The translations under genes and the position numbers were made by a program. A stretch of 64,000 bases of DNA, from positions 16,498,501-16,562,500 of the forward strand of contig NC_066269.1 in assembly GCF_905404315.1 (NCBI RefSeq), written 5' to 3'. Source of the DNA: Leptidea sinapis (Eukaryota; Arthropoda; Insecta; Lepidoptera; Pieridae). The stretch's first letter is position 1. Every line of letters starts with the position of its first letter. The notes below the pieces were generated by a model. It did no database searches, was not told the origin of the DNA, and saw only the letters and a list, made by a program, of their open reading frames with translations. This document shows, piece by piece, positions 22,808-35,484 of this stretch.

Positions 22808-22871
22808 ATAAAGCTACTCGAAACCCAAGCGCTGGCAGCTATTTCGGTCAACGGATAAGCCTTGCTATCCT
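22808..22871 (+). pseudogene. Short LINE C-terminal fragment
   Basis: The plus strand reads KATRNPSAGSYFGQRISLAI. This matches KATGNPSASIYLGQRISLAI, recovered from the frameshifted minus-strand relic at 13.6 kb, so both derive from the same LINE type. Only about 60 bp remain. Confidence 0.6.
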
Positions 22872-24067
22872 TTTATGTACATATAGTAAAAGCATATGAT
22901 TTGACAGCCGAATAATGTTCTCATATTTAGAAATTTTACTGTTTGTCTCCAAATAGAGTAAAATAAAATAAAATACTCCGCCAAATGCGGGGATAAAACC
23001 AATTTATACAACTTATTTTACTAATAGATTGCTATTAGTTTAATAATACAATATTCCCTCAAACAGGAAGAATTTTTGTAATAAATATGATTTTTGTTGT
23101 AACAATAAAGTTTAAATACCACATGATAATATAAAACAATATTAGCTACGTATTCAGTAGTTCGCAACATCGTACTCTAGAACTGTAATATAAAATGCAA
23201 AAGAATACTTCCTCATAGATATTGAAATATACTTCTCACCCGGCGTCGATATTGCATTTATTTAATACGAATTACATTATGCGGTCGGTATGAACGTTTG
23301 CATTAATACATCTGCTTTATTAATTTCAATAATGTTTAAATTTTAATGTTACTAACTTTACACCCCACGGCATTAATTTCAATATAATATATATATAATA
23401 TGAATAAAGTTCGGTTAAAGAAACAGAGGTACATTTTTTGAAGAACAACGGGTGGATAAGCCGCTTTGTAACGTAACGCGTTACGGCGCGATTGTATCTG
23501 GCTTCCCTTTCTCTCATGGCGGCGATAGGCAGGCTCCTACCATCACACTCTAACCAACTGTTACTTTTATTGGATTAAATATTGATACCAATAATGTACA
23601 AAATTTTAATGTACATTACTTAGTCACTGTAACTAAGAATAAAATAAGTTTTAATCAAATATTTCTTTGCTTACATTATCATTAATATACATATAAATGA
23701 ATAAGTAACCTGAGCTTTTTCCAAGTAAAATAATTTCAATATTAAATAGTTCATAAGTTGTAAAGGTAACTTAGATTAGTTTAAGTTATCACTTGTGTTA
23801 GGCGTCCCGAGAAGCATACGAGTACATTGTCTTTTTTTCTATATATTTTGTAGTGGCGTGATGCTAAGAGTCTACTATGCACATACATTATGCTTGAAGG
23901 ATTTTAAACATAATTAATAATAAGTGTATTCGGTCACAGATTACATTAAGTGGTTATATCTATGGTCACATTTTGTTGGTTGAAAGTGACGTATCACTTT
24001 CACCTGTAGGTAAGTGGCTCATTGTCACTTTGTCATATAAAATGTTAAGTCTTATTAGACAGTTTCC
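22872..24067. other. No gene seen
   Basis: AT-rich unique DNA. A 63-codon minus-strand ORF at 23326-23517 has no recognised features. Confidence 0.45.
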
Positions 24068-24225
24068 ACAGTCAAAGTAATTCAAATTCAAATTTTTTAT
24101 TCAAAATCACTGTCAACCTCTATTTTGAACGCACGCACACTAACACAAAGTGACATACAAATCGGAGTGTAAGACGTAGCCTATCACGCACACTAAAGTA
24201 ATAAACAGCTGGTATGTTTCATCAT
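24068..24225 (-). repeat. LINE tail remnant joined to family T fragment
   Basis: 24068-24103 is a reversed (TTTGAA)n LINE-type tail (AATTCAAATTCAAA). From 24104 there is a T fragment: TGTCAACCTCTATTTTGAA, CACACTAACACAAAGTGACA and GTAAGACGTAGCC. Confidence 0.6.
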
Positions 24226-24435
24226 TATTAATGCATACAACTTACTCCTATGTTTAAACAACAAAATTATTTTAGCCCAACTTCAATAATTACTATATAT
24301 TTATGATTTTATTGATATTTTAAGAGTAATTATGACTATGTGGCTAAACCCTTCGATTTTTTTTTAATAAAATGTTTATAGACACATGTCAACAGTTTGA
24401 TTCTTCATAATATAGGAGGAATGTACTACAATCTT

Positions 24436-24740
24436 AACAATTTTTTATTTTTTTTAAAGTGATAGCCTCACGTCTGGCATCGATTACTCAATTTAATAAA
24501 AATAAAAAAAAAATGGAAGAGCGACATTACTAGTAAATTTCCTAATATGTAAATATTGGGGTTGAGCAGGTTATCAACTGTAAAGTAGATCCTGTAGATG
24601 TAGCCGCAACCTGACAGTTGAACGAGACATCAAGATTTATGAACGTGACGTCACTCGAACGGGTGGCTCAGCGCAAGAGCGCTCGCACGGAATGGGTTCG
24701 AGTCCCGCATCATTCAATGTTTTGTTTTCAAATTTAATTT
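24436..24740 (+). repeat. Family B, inverted end plus tRNA-like copy
   Basis: 24436-24505 resembles the 3' end of B in reverse (AACAATTTTTTATT, AAAGTGATAGCCTCA, GATTACTCAATTTAAT). From about 24512 a plus-oriented B copy follows, with AAATATTGGGGTTGAGCAG and the tRNA-like core at 24657-24715: GAACGGG, GGCTCAGC, CTCGCACGGAA and GGTTCGAGTCCCGC. About 12 bases of the anticodon and variable region are deleted. The head-to-head arrangement is unusual. Confidence 0.65.
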
Positions 24741-25067
24741 GTGTACTACATTCATCCTCTGAAAACATTCCTCCATAATTGTCTGTATGGCATATTACTC
24801 TGTTTTACAAAATTTTCACATTTTCATGTAGTTAGTTGTAGTTGAAGAAAAGGATTAAAATTTCTTCGAAAGTACAATCTGTATGTTTCCAAGAGATTTT
24901 TTTTAAATTTAAATTCCCTCTTTTATAATTATTTTTGTTTATCTTTACGTTAATCTATAAAGATTTTTTTTTTCACAATAAAATGATAAAATAAAGACAA
25001 TTATCTCAGATTCAATGATGATCTCAGAGCATATTTCATCACTATTCTAGTATTTGATGAGATACAA
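24741..25067. other. No gene seen
   Basis: AT-rich sequence. Nothing was recognised. Confidence 0.45.
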
Positions 25068-25215
25068 TGAAAGTTTTCCATTACAATAGAAAATAAGATA
25101 AGTTCACAGAGCACTGCAATTCGGGTTCACTCTATTACACTCGAGAGACGAACACAAATGAAACCGGTTCAATTGGTGTAAAATTGGGTTAAAATTGACA
25201 AGATGTACAATTACT
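25068..25215 (-). repeat. Family D repeat
   Basis: It matches 37228-37423 in reverse complement: AATTGCAGTGCTCTGTGA, TTTTCCATTGTAATGGAAAA-like and AACCGGTTTCATTTGTG. Unclassified. Confidence 0.6.
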
Positions 25216-25261
25216 CACTATTATATCGATATTATCCTGGACTATCGAAATGTTGTGAGTT

Positions 25262-25390
25262 TTCTTGAGTGCTAATTCCGCCAAGATTCGTCTTCAATCA
25301 ATTCGACACGTGTTTCGCCTCTATACGAGGCATCATCAGGAGATGTTGACTCGCCAAACTCTGGCACAAGACTCGTCATTCTGCTTCGGT
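25262..25390 (+). repeat. Lepidopteran-type interspersed repeat (CACGTGTTTCGCCTC)
   Basis: TTCAATCAATTCGACACGTG, TTTCGCCTCTATACGAGGCA (CGCCTC/GAGGCA can pair) and CTCGCCAAACTCTGGC fit a repeat I recall as widespread in moths and butterflies. It is a single copy here, so the class is unresolved. Confidence 0.4.
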
Positions 25391-25734
25391 ATAAAATATA
25401 TTTTATTTAATTTAGAGAATTCTAGATTTCATGTGGACAGCTATATGTGTTTTCTTTCCAATTGATGGGCATTTAATATCGAGTTTTTTATACAAATCAC
25501 ACGCTATGCTCATCAAAAAGATAATTCAAATTTTATGGACTTGTAGAGCTCCTTACATCCGTTTTGTATGGATCCAATAAACTGCATAATTTAGTCATCG
25601 CCGTCTGTCTCCCAAACTGAATGAATGAATGAATCTTAGTATTATTCAAATATAAGTAATATTCTAAACTATATGATATTCTAATCGTAGTACCTTATAT
25701 TCTAATCTAAGTGATATTATTAATCTTCTATATC

Positions 25735-25880
25735 GTTCACTTGTCTTCCGACATAGGCCTCCTCCAGAATTTTCAATTGTGATCTGTAAAGAGCAGATCG
25801 TCTCCACGTTGGTCACTTTTTTTCCCATCTAATGGGTTGTCTTCCTTGATTCCTTTTCCCTAGTCTTGGATACCAATCTA
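25735..25880 (-). pseudogene. Possible LINE ORF2 extreme C-terminus
   Basis: Minus-strand frames give residues around DLLFTDHN..FWRRPMSE. This is reminiscent of the AxDRxxWxxLEEAYV ending of RTE-like LINE ORF2. It is strongly decayed, and the call rests on a short resemblance. Confidence 0.3.
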
Positions 25881-26429
25881 TACAATTTTTTGCCCATTTT
25901 TCTATATTGCTTCTGATGTTTCCCAAATTGAATGTGCACTAAATACATATTTTTGTTTTCAATATTATTATTCATGTTGTTACTTTGTATTGTAATTATC
26001 GAAATATTCCCATAACACCACTTAATGAGTTTATCTAAATTAAATATGCTCAGATGAACGCTGTTTAGTCACGCGAAGCCCCAGTTAACGCGGGGCCCGT
26101 AGCACGTAGCAACTGTTGCTACGTGGTTAATCCGAGAATATTCGAATCGTAGTGAACACTTAAAGCTCAGTTAATGCAGACGTCAACAGGACTGCGGTTT
26201 ACTCTCATTTACATGCAAATGACTCGGAATTAGTTGGTTTCGATTTATTTTAAGTTCAACTGGATTGATAATGAAGAGCAAAAATTTGTATGATCGTAAT
26301 ATATAATAATAAATAAAAAATACTGTTATTTCCCGATTATTTTTATTCGATCCTAAATGCGCTTGATTTTTAATTAATTATATATTCCAAACAGCTTATA
26401 TGAAACAACAAAAAAGATTTTTAAAAAAA
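25881..26429. other. No gene seen
   Basis: It includes GCGAAGCCCCAGTTAACGCGG, a small GC-richer patch, with no recognised function. Confidence 0.4.
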
Positions 26430-26690
26430 ACAACCGACTTCAAAAATACTATTCCAAAACAATACATATAATATGCACTGAAAAGTATGAAAATAATTGC
26501 GTATTTTTATACAATCGAATTAATTAATCTAATTCTAGTAACGATTATTGTTAATTTTGGAATCGGTATACTTCCGCCGCAGCCCCGCTCTCGCCTCTCG
26601 CCTCCTCACGTCGCGTGTGTGACTCAAGCACATCTCACCTTTAACTATGTATGTACTTTGGGCAGATTTTTTTTATTTTTGGGATACTTT
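26430..26690 (+). repeat. Family F repeat (ACCGACTTCAAAAA)
   Basis: It starts at AACAACCGACTTCAAAAAT and includes ACTTCCGCCGCAGCCCCG and GTGTGTGACTCAAGCACATC, a GC-richer patch typical of an interspersed repeat. A short AACCGACTTCAAAAAG match occurs near 52250. The 93-codon ORF across it is not thought to be a gene. Confidence 0.4.
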
Positions 26691-26959
26691 GCAAATAATT
26701 CACATACAAACTGCTCTTTCCATTGCTTCTACCATTCAGCGAATATACCTTGTCATATGTCTCTTTAATAGTATTTCCCTGCGAACTTTAATCTCCTTTT
26801 TCATCCCCATGTAGGTCAAAGTTTCAAAAATGCTCGAAGAAATGTTTATAAATTTCTTCAAACCAGATGCCTGAATACAAAAATTCATTTGTCATCTTCG
26901 ATAATGACTACTACCACCACAACTTCCATCGCCTATCTCAACCTCTCCATTTATTTTAC

Positions 26960-27100
26960 GCTATAAAAAGTTTTCAAAATTAAACCCTTTTCCAAACTCT
27001 AGTCTATCTCTGTACCAAATTTCATCAATATCATTTCAGTGGATTAGGCGTGAAAGCGTAACAAACAAACTTACATTCACATTTATTATATTTGTAGGGA
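26960..27100 (-). mobile_element. Helitron-like repeat, 5' part
   Basis: The minus strand starts TCCCTACAAATATAATAAATG and shares GTAAGTTTGTTTGTTACGC and the ACCAAATTTCAT block with 19800-20073. Confidence 0.45.
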
Positions 27101-27338
27101 TGTACAGCTAAGATACATTTAAGCCCACGCTGACAATGTAGTCAGTCCATAAATTTACATCATCAATCTACTTAGTAAATATCTAGTAAAATATTTACAT
27201 ACCATCTCAGGTAGGTGCTAATATAAATTTATGAACTATTTCATAATGAGAAACGATCCTCATAACTATAAATAATGGTTCTAAGAGATTTAATGGCTTG
27301 TGCTATACCAGCATGTATATTAATATGATATTAATTAT

Positions 27339-27827
27339 AGCTGACCCAGCAAACGTTGCGTTGCCATATTAAGTAATAAAAAAATGAATAGTTAAAATTT
27401 TTGGGGCATAAAGAAAAGATAACTTTTTCTCAGACCTACCAAATATATCGTACTACAATAATTATTATATTCGATTGCCATCTTGCAACTCTATTGCGGT
27501 TCTGTGGATGGAACAGAATAATATAAAAATAGCGATACAAAATTAGGTATTGATCGTAGACAAGTAAAAATTTGATGATGTATGTATTTTTAATGCTGAT
27601 TGAATTATTATTAATAGTAAAATAAAAATAAAAAAAATGTCAAAAAAAGAAAAGATAATTTAGGAGTTGGTGACCTTTATCATTTAGGGGTATGAAAAAT
27701 AGATGTTGGCCGCTTCTCAGACCTATCCGACATGCACACAAAATTTCATACAAATCGGTTCAGCTGTTTCGGAGGAGTGTAGTAACAAACACTGGTTCAC
27801 GAGAATTTCATAATATATATTAGATAG
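27339..27827 (-). mobile_element. Helitron-like non-autonomous element
   Basis: The minus strand starts TCTAATATATATTATGAAA, has CTCCTCCGAAACAGCTGAAC and ends CAACGTTTGCTGGGTCAGCTA, one base away from the CTAG seen at 39.49 kb. The middle differs from the shorter 39.2 kb copy. Confidence 0.5.
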
Positions 27828-28381
27828 ATTTTTTTTTAGAGTTGAGACGTCAAATCAAAAGACTTATTGCCAGGGTCTCAAATATGATTTACAACATATC
27901 ATATCAAAAACACAAGTTACAATGCAACAAAGTCCTCAAACAACTGTTATTATTTCTGGCACGAATTCTAAATGTAATAAAAGAGCATTGAGCTGAAAAT
28001 GTCGTTTTGCTTTCCGTGACACATGCCTGTAACATCTGGCAAGCATAACAGAGTTGCAAATCGCATTTCAAAATGGCTGAGGTTTTAGACGTGGCGCTAT
28101 TTTAAGGAATACAAAATAAAATGTTAAACTACTTGTATGTTATTCATACTGGCTCTTATTTTTGTAAGCATAAGGTAAATAAAAAACCAGAGATAGGCAA
28201 GTTTCATTCGAGCACCCGGAGTTCTGTACTCAATAACTTTTGATTTATATTAATTTACATTTAATTTTTTGACTGACTCGTGTAAGCCATTGACTATTTG
28301 ACGTTTGAATATCTTTGTTGCATCATTTTACATATTATAATATTGTAATTGAAATGATTTGTAAAGCGATGAAAATGTAAA
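27828..28381. other. No gene seen
   Basis: AT-rich sequence. Nothing was recognised. Confidence 0.4.
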
Positions 28382-28541
28382 TGTTGATTTAAAAGAGTGA
28401 CTATGAGTTTCTTGCCAATTCTTCTCATGAGCTCAACCCTTTACGATTTGGCTGTTAATTCAATAAGAAAAGTATTTTCTTGACATTCATATTGTGTCAT
28501 TTCCGTGACCTACATGAATAATGTGATTTTGATTTGATAAT
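28382..28541 (+). repeat. LINE 3' UTR and tail
   Basis: GAGTTTCTTGCCAATTCTTC, a spacer, ACCTACATGAATAATGTG and the TGATTTTGATTTGAT-type tail form a typical LINE 3' end in these genomes. No coding part remains. Confidence 0.45.
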
Positions 28542-30275
28542 AATATAAAAGCAAATAACTGAAAATTAAAACCAATACTAAATAAAAGTATAATATACAT
28601 AAAAAAAATATGTAAGCAAAACGTAAATACCTGCTTTTTATCAATTACTAAATCGGTGAACAATTATCTTTAATTTGAAATAGAATGTACAATAAAAGAA
28701 TCGTGATATCTTTCTATTGAAGATACATTTTTATCCAACGCGCACAACCAAGATTACTGAACAAAACTCCCTAGGGAGTGAACAATTGTAATGGAGCATA
28801 ACAGGAATATTCCTGGAAATTTATATATTAAGCTGTACCTGACATTAGTCTTTGAGTGGTCTCTCATCGACATTTTCATCCATATTTCTGAAACTTTGTT
28901 AGAAAAGCGGCTGTTCTTGTTAGCCAAGCCTAAATTCCGCTGTTACTAACGTCACATTTCACATCAAACCGTAATTTAATTACGTTCCTCTCACTCTCTG
29001 GTAGAGAGGACACGGTGGTGTTAGGGCTGAGCCATATAACCTGTGTCTTCTTCTCCAATTAGGTTGGAAGGGTCTTTGGGGTATATTGGTATCAATCAAT
29101 CAAATGATGGCAAAAAGATTTACTAATAAAGTCAAAAAATTACATTTATGAGTGTCAAAAATTAAACCATAATACCATTTACCACCACTTCGCCAAAAGT
29201 TTAATTTAATGAGGATTGGCAAGAAACTCTTTGCCATTTTTAAATTAATATATTTTACAGTTTAATTATTTTACAATTTATTTGAATTACAATCTATGTA
29301 AAGCCATGCAACAATAATAATCAAAGAATATACTCGTGTAAGTTAAATTTCAAATGTGTCTTAATTTAAAAAAAGACTACAAGAGGTATCAATCCATACA
29401 CACTATAAATAAATAAGGTTTTATGGGACCATTATATATCTCACGATTCACAAAATTTTTTACTGTATTTTGAATTAGTTAAATGTTTGAATCTCAGTAG
29501 ATATTAAGGTTTTAGATTAGGATTACCGTTATTTATTGGGATGTATGATATATATCGCGACACACGAGGTCAGCCGTGTAGATTCAAGAACACACAGAAT
29601 TTACACCTATAAAAAAATATATGTCAATAGGCATAGCCATATTTAGAGTCTAAATAATATACCAACACTAGATACCAAGATAATTCAGATAAATTTAGTT
29701 CTTTTATTCTATAATCGAACTTCTATTGAACACCCAACCAGTAAGTTTTCGTTACGCGATATACTAAATACCTAAAGCAGGCAGTTCCGATAATGCTTAC
29801 TCAAGGCTAGAAGAATACGTTCAATTTCTATAACAAAATTTATTTGTCAAGGTTATACGACCACAGTAAAAATATACAATTACTATGTATATCGTTCTTA
29901 AATATGACCATCGCAATTTGACATCTTTAACACGTCCTGGGTAGGCAAGCTTAAGAAACTTCGAACTGTCAACTGCAGCTGTCACGTATTAAACCAACGA
30001 AAGAAATTATACCTATATTATGATTTATGAGTAATTATTATGACGTGTCTCGTTCACTTAGTGTCCGAGTTTCAACCTTATTGCACGTGACGTGATTCAT
30101 GATTGTGAGATATAAAATATGACATTTCCGAAAATAAAAATATATTGTTCACTATACGTACGGCACGCTATGATGGCCGTTTTGACGTTAGTCCACTCAT
30201 GAAGTTTCGTATTATTTAATAATTACATTGAAGAAGCAAATTACTGTTCTTTATTAAGAAAATAAACTTCACTCA
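28542..30275. other. No gene seen
   Basis: It includes a short reversed LINE-UTR-like patch at about 29178-29240 (CCACCACTTCGCC, ATTGGCAAGAAACTC). The rest is unrecognised. Confidence 0.4.
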
Positions 30276-31181
30276 CCAAAAAAGAGAAAACGAGTAAAAC
30301 CAGTCGTAGGCATCCATAGCTTTGATGCCGATGCCATCCGTAGATATAGTTTTTTACGGCAAGTGAAAGAAATTGAAAATTGACAAAATATTGTGTTTTT
30401 GGATGAAACATGGCTTAATGCTAACCATACTGTAAACCGTTCTTGAACCGATGACACTGCAGCATCTAAGTCCAAAGTTCCTGTTGGAAAAGGATCGCGA
30501 CTTATAATTTGTCACGCCGGAACCATCAACGGGTTTGTCGAAGGTTTTCTCATGGCATGGCTCAAAAACCACTGGAGACTATCATGAAGAAATGAATGGA
30601 GAAAAGTTTACTGAATGGTTTACCTTAATGTTGTATAGCCTCCCTGAACCATCTATTATAATTAAGGACAACGCCCCATACCACTCTATGCTAATTGACA
30701 AGCCACCTGCCCAATCCCAAAAGAAAGCTGACATCGTCATATGGCTTCAAAAAAATGGCGTAGATGCAAACATAAATATTTTAAAAGCGGAATTAGTACG
30801 TCTTTTAAAAGAAAACAAACCAACCAAGATCCGATACGTCATTGACGAAATAGCGTTAGAACATGGGCACAGATTTATACGGTTACCGCTTTACCATTGT
30901 GAATATATTGCAATTGAGTTGATGTGGGCTGAAATTAAGGGATATGCTGCATGACGCAACTGTCAGAACCCACATTTACCACAACAAAAATGCTAAAAAT
31001 ATTAGAAGAAGTTTGTGAACATGTGAGTCAAGGAGACTGGGAAAAGAGACTGGGTTACATTAATAATGGAAGATTATGATAGAGATGTGAAAATATATAA
31101 TATATTAGAAAACGAACTTATAATGTAGGTGATGATAGCAGTGACGACAGTGAAAATATCAGTATGGACGAATTTGATTAA
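30276..31181 (+). pseudogene. Broken DD82E-type transposase (IS630/Tc1/mariner)
   Basis: This is a DDE transposase relic. From 30276 one frame reads KKRKRVKPVVGIHSF, then after an in-frame TGA the first catalytic block VFLDETWLNANHTV, another TGA, and VGKGSRLIICHAGTINGFVE. A frameshift near 30550 leads to TTGDYHEEMNGEKFTEWF, the second Asp in KDNAPYHS, and LPLYHCEYIAIELMWAEIKGY with the catalytic Glu. Exactly 82 residues separate the second Asp and the Glu. A further shift gives EEVCEHVSQGDWEKRLGYI, and near 31120 an acidic tail DDSSDDSENISMDEFD then a stop. The N-terminal DNA-binding domain and terminal repeats were not found. Confidence 0.85.
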
Positions 31182-31885
31182 ATCTGGCCTTTTGTTACAC
31201 CTTTTTTTGGTCTCTTTTTGTATTCATATGTTTCTTATGTGCATATAAAGTATGTATATTCATTTTCATTCCAATATTAGGTTTGTTTAAATATATTAAG
31301 TAAACATTTATATTTTCGTTTTATAAAACCTTTCTAATCAGGTACTACTTGCAACAAAGACTAACAGATTTTAGGCTATCATTGGCGCTAATTTGAAACG
31401 ATACCCAAAAAACATAAGAAAATATAATGTTATAACTACAGGATTCAAAATACACATCACGCAGAGTTCTCGATGACAGTATAATCTAGACAACACAACG
31501 AGCGCTTGTTCACGAGCATGAGCGAGGAGGCGTCACCTCCTTATAGCTCTAGTATATTCAATAATCTCATAAAAAACTTGTACTATCAGTAATTGTTGAA
31601 ATAATTAGACCTACATTTATGAGATGCCAAAAATGTAATAACAAGAATAAGACAACTTTAGAATGGAGTACGTTGATACTGGAATCAAATATAGACAAAT
31701 AATCGAAAGTCTCCTGCAAAATGAATTAAATACTGCAGAGCCAAATTGAAATGTGAACCTGAATTATTGTGTTTCGTATCATGTAGGTTATTTTGTGTTG
31801 CATCTATCATGTCTAACGAACGACAACAATCGAATCAATATGGCACTGATAGTTTTAGCATTCATTCGCTAGATATATTGTAAAC
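31182..31885. other. No gene seen
   Basis: GAGGAGGCGTCACCTCC (around 31520) is a short inverted repeat and might belong to the transposon end. No partner was found upstream of 30276. Confidence 0.4.
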
Positions 31886-31984
31886 AACGATTCAAGTCGG
31901 TTAGAGTCCCGCATCGTTCATAAATTTTGGTAACAAATTTAATTTGCATAATTAATCTCAGATATTAAAAATAACAAATTATAT
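31886..31984 (+). repeat. Family B, 3' part
   Basis: It holds the T-arm end (GAGTCCCGCATCGTTC), AAATTTAATTTGC and ATTAATCTCAGA, and ends AATAACAAATTAT. Confidence 0.6.
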
Positions 31985-32244
31985 AAACAACGATACAAAA
32001 TACCGTTAACGAGAAAAAATTGCACGAACTCGGGAACTGACTTTAATGATATAATTTTTTTCAAGTAAATTTCATCAATGGTAGGTATAAATTTGTGCAG
32101 AGCTCATTTTTCTAATTTTAACAAAATAGAAGTCAATTCATATTTGATATTACTTTTGCACCACATGTGTTATAAAGTTTTTTGGTTGACAAAGTATATC
32201 TAGCCGCTATTGACTCATTGTGTATGACGTTCGAGATTTATTCC

Positions 32245-32538
32245 TTTTTTTATGAAAGTAAGGGACGAGACGAGTAGGACTTTCAGCATGCATGCTGCTC
32301 AGGATTATTGAAAAACCCAAAAATTCTGAGCGGCAATACAACTACGTTCAGCATCTTGAGGTATAAGATTTCAAGTCTCATTTGCCCAATAATTTCACTA
32401 GGTACGTAAGGCGCGCTTCAGACCGAAACACAATAATTCTTACAAATTACTGCTTCACGGCAGAAATAGGCGTCGATGTAAATGGGTACCAATCCATAAT
32501 CTAGCCGGCATCCGGTGCAAAAGAGCCACCCACATGTA
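32245..32538 (-). repeat. Family A retroposon
   Basis: T-run, ATGAAAGTAAGGGACGAG, an internal deletion after ACTTTCAG, then the standard body to GAGCCACCCACATGT. Small insertions (AATGGG, GTAAG) mark divergence. Confidence 0.78.
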
Positions 32539-33671
32539 TTTGATGAGAGAATCAAATGATGGTCAGTTGACACACACCATATTGATACATAACCACATTA
32601 TCCCGAAATTTTAGGATTTTTTCCAGATTATAAAACCAATGTCCGGTTACAACTTTCCGTCGCATCATTTCCTTATCCAGCTAAGAGAGTCCTTTTATAA
32701 AGTGCAAATGAAATAGGATTCATTGAATTAATAAGCATTGCTTACAGGAAATTGGAAACAAGATCCAAGCATCGTGACTAATAATACTTTATTTCTTAAC
32801 GATATCAATAAATAATCGTGGGATTACATCGCTAATACAATCACTAACAACATGTTCGATCCTTTGAGGAAATTTTGAATTAAGCTTGAGAGCCTAACTA
32901 CGAGAAATGTTGTTTACTTTTTTTCTCACCGTTTGGTTCATATTTTGACTATATTACTTACAATATTTTAATATCTGAAAATGAATATTCTCGATTGACA
33001 ATTTTTAAGACTTTAATTGTGTTTAAGAAATCTTTACAATAACATATTTCACTCAATTTATTAACTATTAAAAAAAAAACAAAAAATAACGATTGGTTAC
33101 GTATGCTCCTAAGAAAAATATGTAAATAGCGGTGATAATAATGGATATAATGTTTTGCCAACTATCTTGCAAACCTTTAATTACTTCTTCTTTATGTGGG
33201 ATATATAACTAAAATCTTCGCTATAATAATTATAATATTAATATTTTTTTTAGGAACTTTTATTTTATCAAGTATATTTGATCAAACTTCTATCGTCAGC
33301 TCATCAGAACTAGCACCAAAGCCTCGAATATTTAAAGCTTAATTTAATAATGAAATTTTGCTTATCAAAGCTTACTTTTAGCTTATTTTAAGTAACACTA
33401 AAAGCTCAGCTCTGCGTAATCACAAAAATAATGGTTTGTTAACGAGAGTGTTTTGCAATCGTTATTAATTTTAGCCAGGAGCTCTCAACAACTAAAACTG
33501 GATTAAAGCTCTTTATAAGTTCTTCTTTGAAGAACTTCTCTAAGTAACCCAAAAATCATTTAATGTATTATGCTCTTAATTTATTAGTAGTAAATGAAAT
33601 AAAAAGTCAGTCAAAAGAATGTAAACAACATTAATGTAAGAATGCAAAATTTAATCACGTGTTAATCACTA
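32539..33671. other. No gene seen
   Basis: AT-rich unique DNA. ORFs are short and AT-driven. Confidence 0.45.
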
Positions 33672-33770
33672 TCATTTATTCAAACAAAACAAAATCTTAT
33701 AACTATATTTACAATAACTACACAATAACACTATGATTACATAAAACTAAAACTAGGAAACGAACTGATA
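33672..33770 (-). repeat. LINE 3' UTR fragment
   Basis: CATTTATTCAAACAAAAC, AATCTTATAACTATATTTA and ACATAAAACTAAAACTAGG match the 3' UTR of the minus-strand LINE relic at 13553-13625, where it directly follows the coding end. Confidence 0.45.
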
Positions 33771-35286
33771 AATAAAGAAATTCATGCGAAATTATTCCTT
33801 AACCATTACAAAATATTCAAAAATGCACTACGTTAATCTTCAAGTTCTCACTTCTGCCGGCACTTCCGAAGTGCAACCAGTTTTTTTTTATAGTGACCGT
33901 TAGCTAGTGGTTTAATATTCAAAATAGTAAGGAGCTAATTCCAAGCGTGGCTGACTGTTTACGAGTTGTCAATCATAATTGGTTACAGTAACAATAGATT
34001 CGCTTTAATTTTTTATCTTGATGTATCTCCGTTAGGGATGTTCTTCTGTCCTGCTCTCTTTGTTCGTCTAGTACGCTAGTATTGTACGTGTATACGTGTT
34101 AATGGAGAGCAGGAAGAACTTTCGCTGAGTTTCGTTCACCATTGTGGACAAGGCTTTATAGTAAGGAAATGTATTCGTTTTAAGACCACAAACGCTCACT
34201 AAGAGGAAAATCAGCATCCGTTTCTTTGCATCACATCCACATTGCATCTGATAGTGAAATAAAGAATGTCTTATAACGAGAAATTATTTTATTATGCTTA
34301 CTTAAGTGGGAAAATTTCTTTCAAATGAATTGTATAGCATTTCCTCCGCCGTATCGACGTTTTAATAACATCTGATGGCATATAATGGCGCATGATGATT
34401 CCATAAAAAATACTTAATTTTGACAGTCGAAATTCTTTATAAATTGAATAGCACACTAAGGTGCAGTTCGGGTCTTTGTTAATATTCTAGGGTTAAAACG
34501 TTTGTTTTACTTTTTACACCCGAGAATTACGTAATGGTAATGAAACATCGGGATAAATCTATTGATGTTTTTATAAAAAATCTAAGTAATCATTCAAATA
34601 TATTTACAAAATGTGTTAAATCCTTAAAAAGTACTTTATTTAAATGAGCGGTACTCGTTTTAATCAAAGATTACACTAAACTTAACAAGTTAATATCGCT
34701 AATGGACTTAATACCACCAGAGCTGACCGATGTTATTTTTCTTAAAATTAGTACAGCAACATTACTCATGTCAAGTTTTCCCAGTCCGAGTCATTGACCC
34801 TCATCACAGTCTGTTTCTTGTATTCGGACAAGGACGTAAATTCACAGGACTTCGTGTAAATGTTTTATACGATTTATTACCTTGGTTCTGTTTGAGTAAT
34901 CTTTGATAGATTTTGGAAAAATGATTTGTTCATTGTTTTCAATACCAACTAAATTTTTATTATTATTTATTACAAGAACAACAAATACGTATCGTAAATC
35001 TAGGTTAATTAATAATAGTATTAATTCATATTACTTACTATTTTTTGCAAAAGTATTATAATAATTTTAATTATAAACCAAGGAAAATTTTAAGGTTTCA
35101 AAGTAAAAAGATTTTCTGGTTATTTAAGTAAAATCTTAGAGGAATGTACATGTTTATTGTCATTGTTGTATTAAAACATAAACAAATATTCTTATAGGAT
35201 ACCTATTTAATGAAATGAGATGACAATAACTCATCAATCAGTAGCTAGCAACAGCAGAGGAGCCTATAACCGACTACATAAGTTCA
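33771..35286. other. No gene seen
   Basis: Around 34060-34120 there is CTAGTACGCTAGTATTGTACG with several short inverted words. No class was recognised. Confidence 0.4.
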
Positions 35287-35484
35287 AAGTCAAAGTCAAG
35301 AATATTTTGTTACATAAAATCAACAGATTGCTCCTCAACGCCAATCACCAAAAATACAATTCAAATACATGCTAATTATACGAAAGTTGTAACATATATA
35401 TTTAAAAAAATAATGCAATCCAGTAAAACAATACAAGGCTGAATCATAAAATGTATAAAATAAAACAACTATAATACTATTCAA
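35287..35484 (-). repeat. LINE 3' UTR with (CTTTGA)n tail
   Basis: CAAAGTCAAAGTCAAG at the left reads (CTTTGACTTTG) on the minus strand, a LINE-type tail. The internal part is AT-rich. Confidence 0.4.

Noticed and set aside
26487..26768. A host exon in a GC-richer 93-codon ORF
   Set aside because: The segment matches words of an interspersed repeat, and there is no splice-site or domain support.
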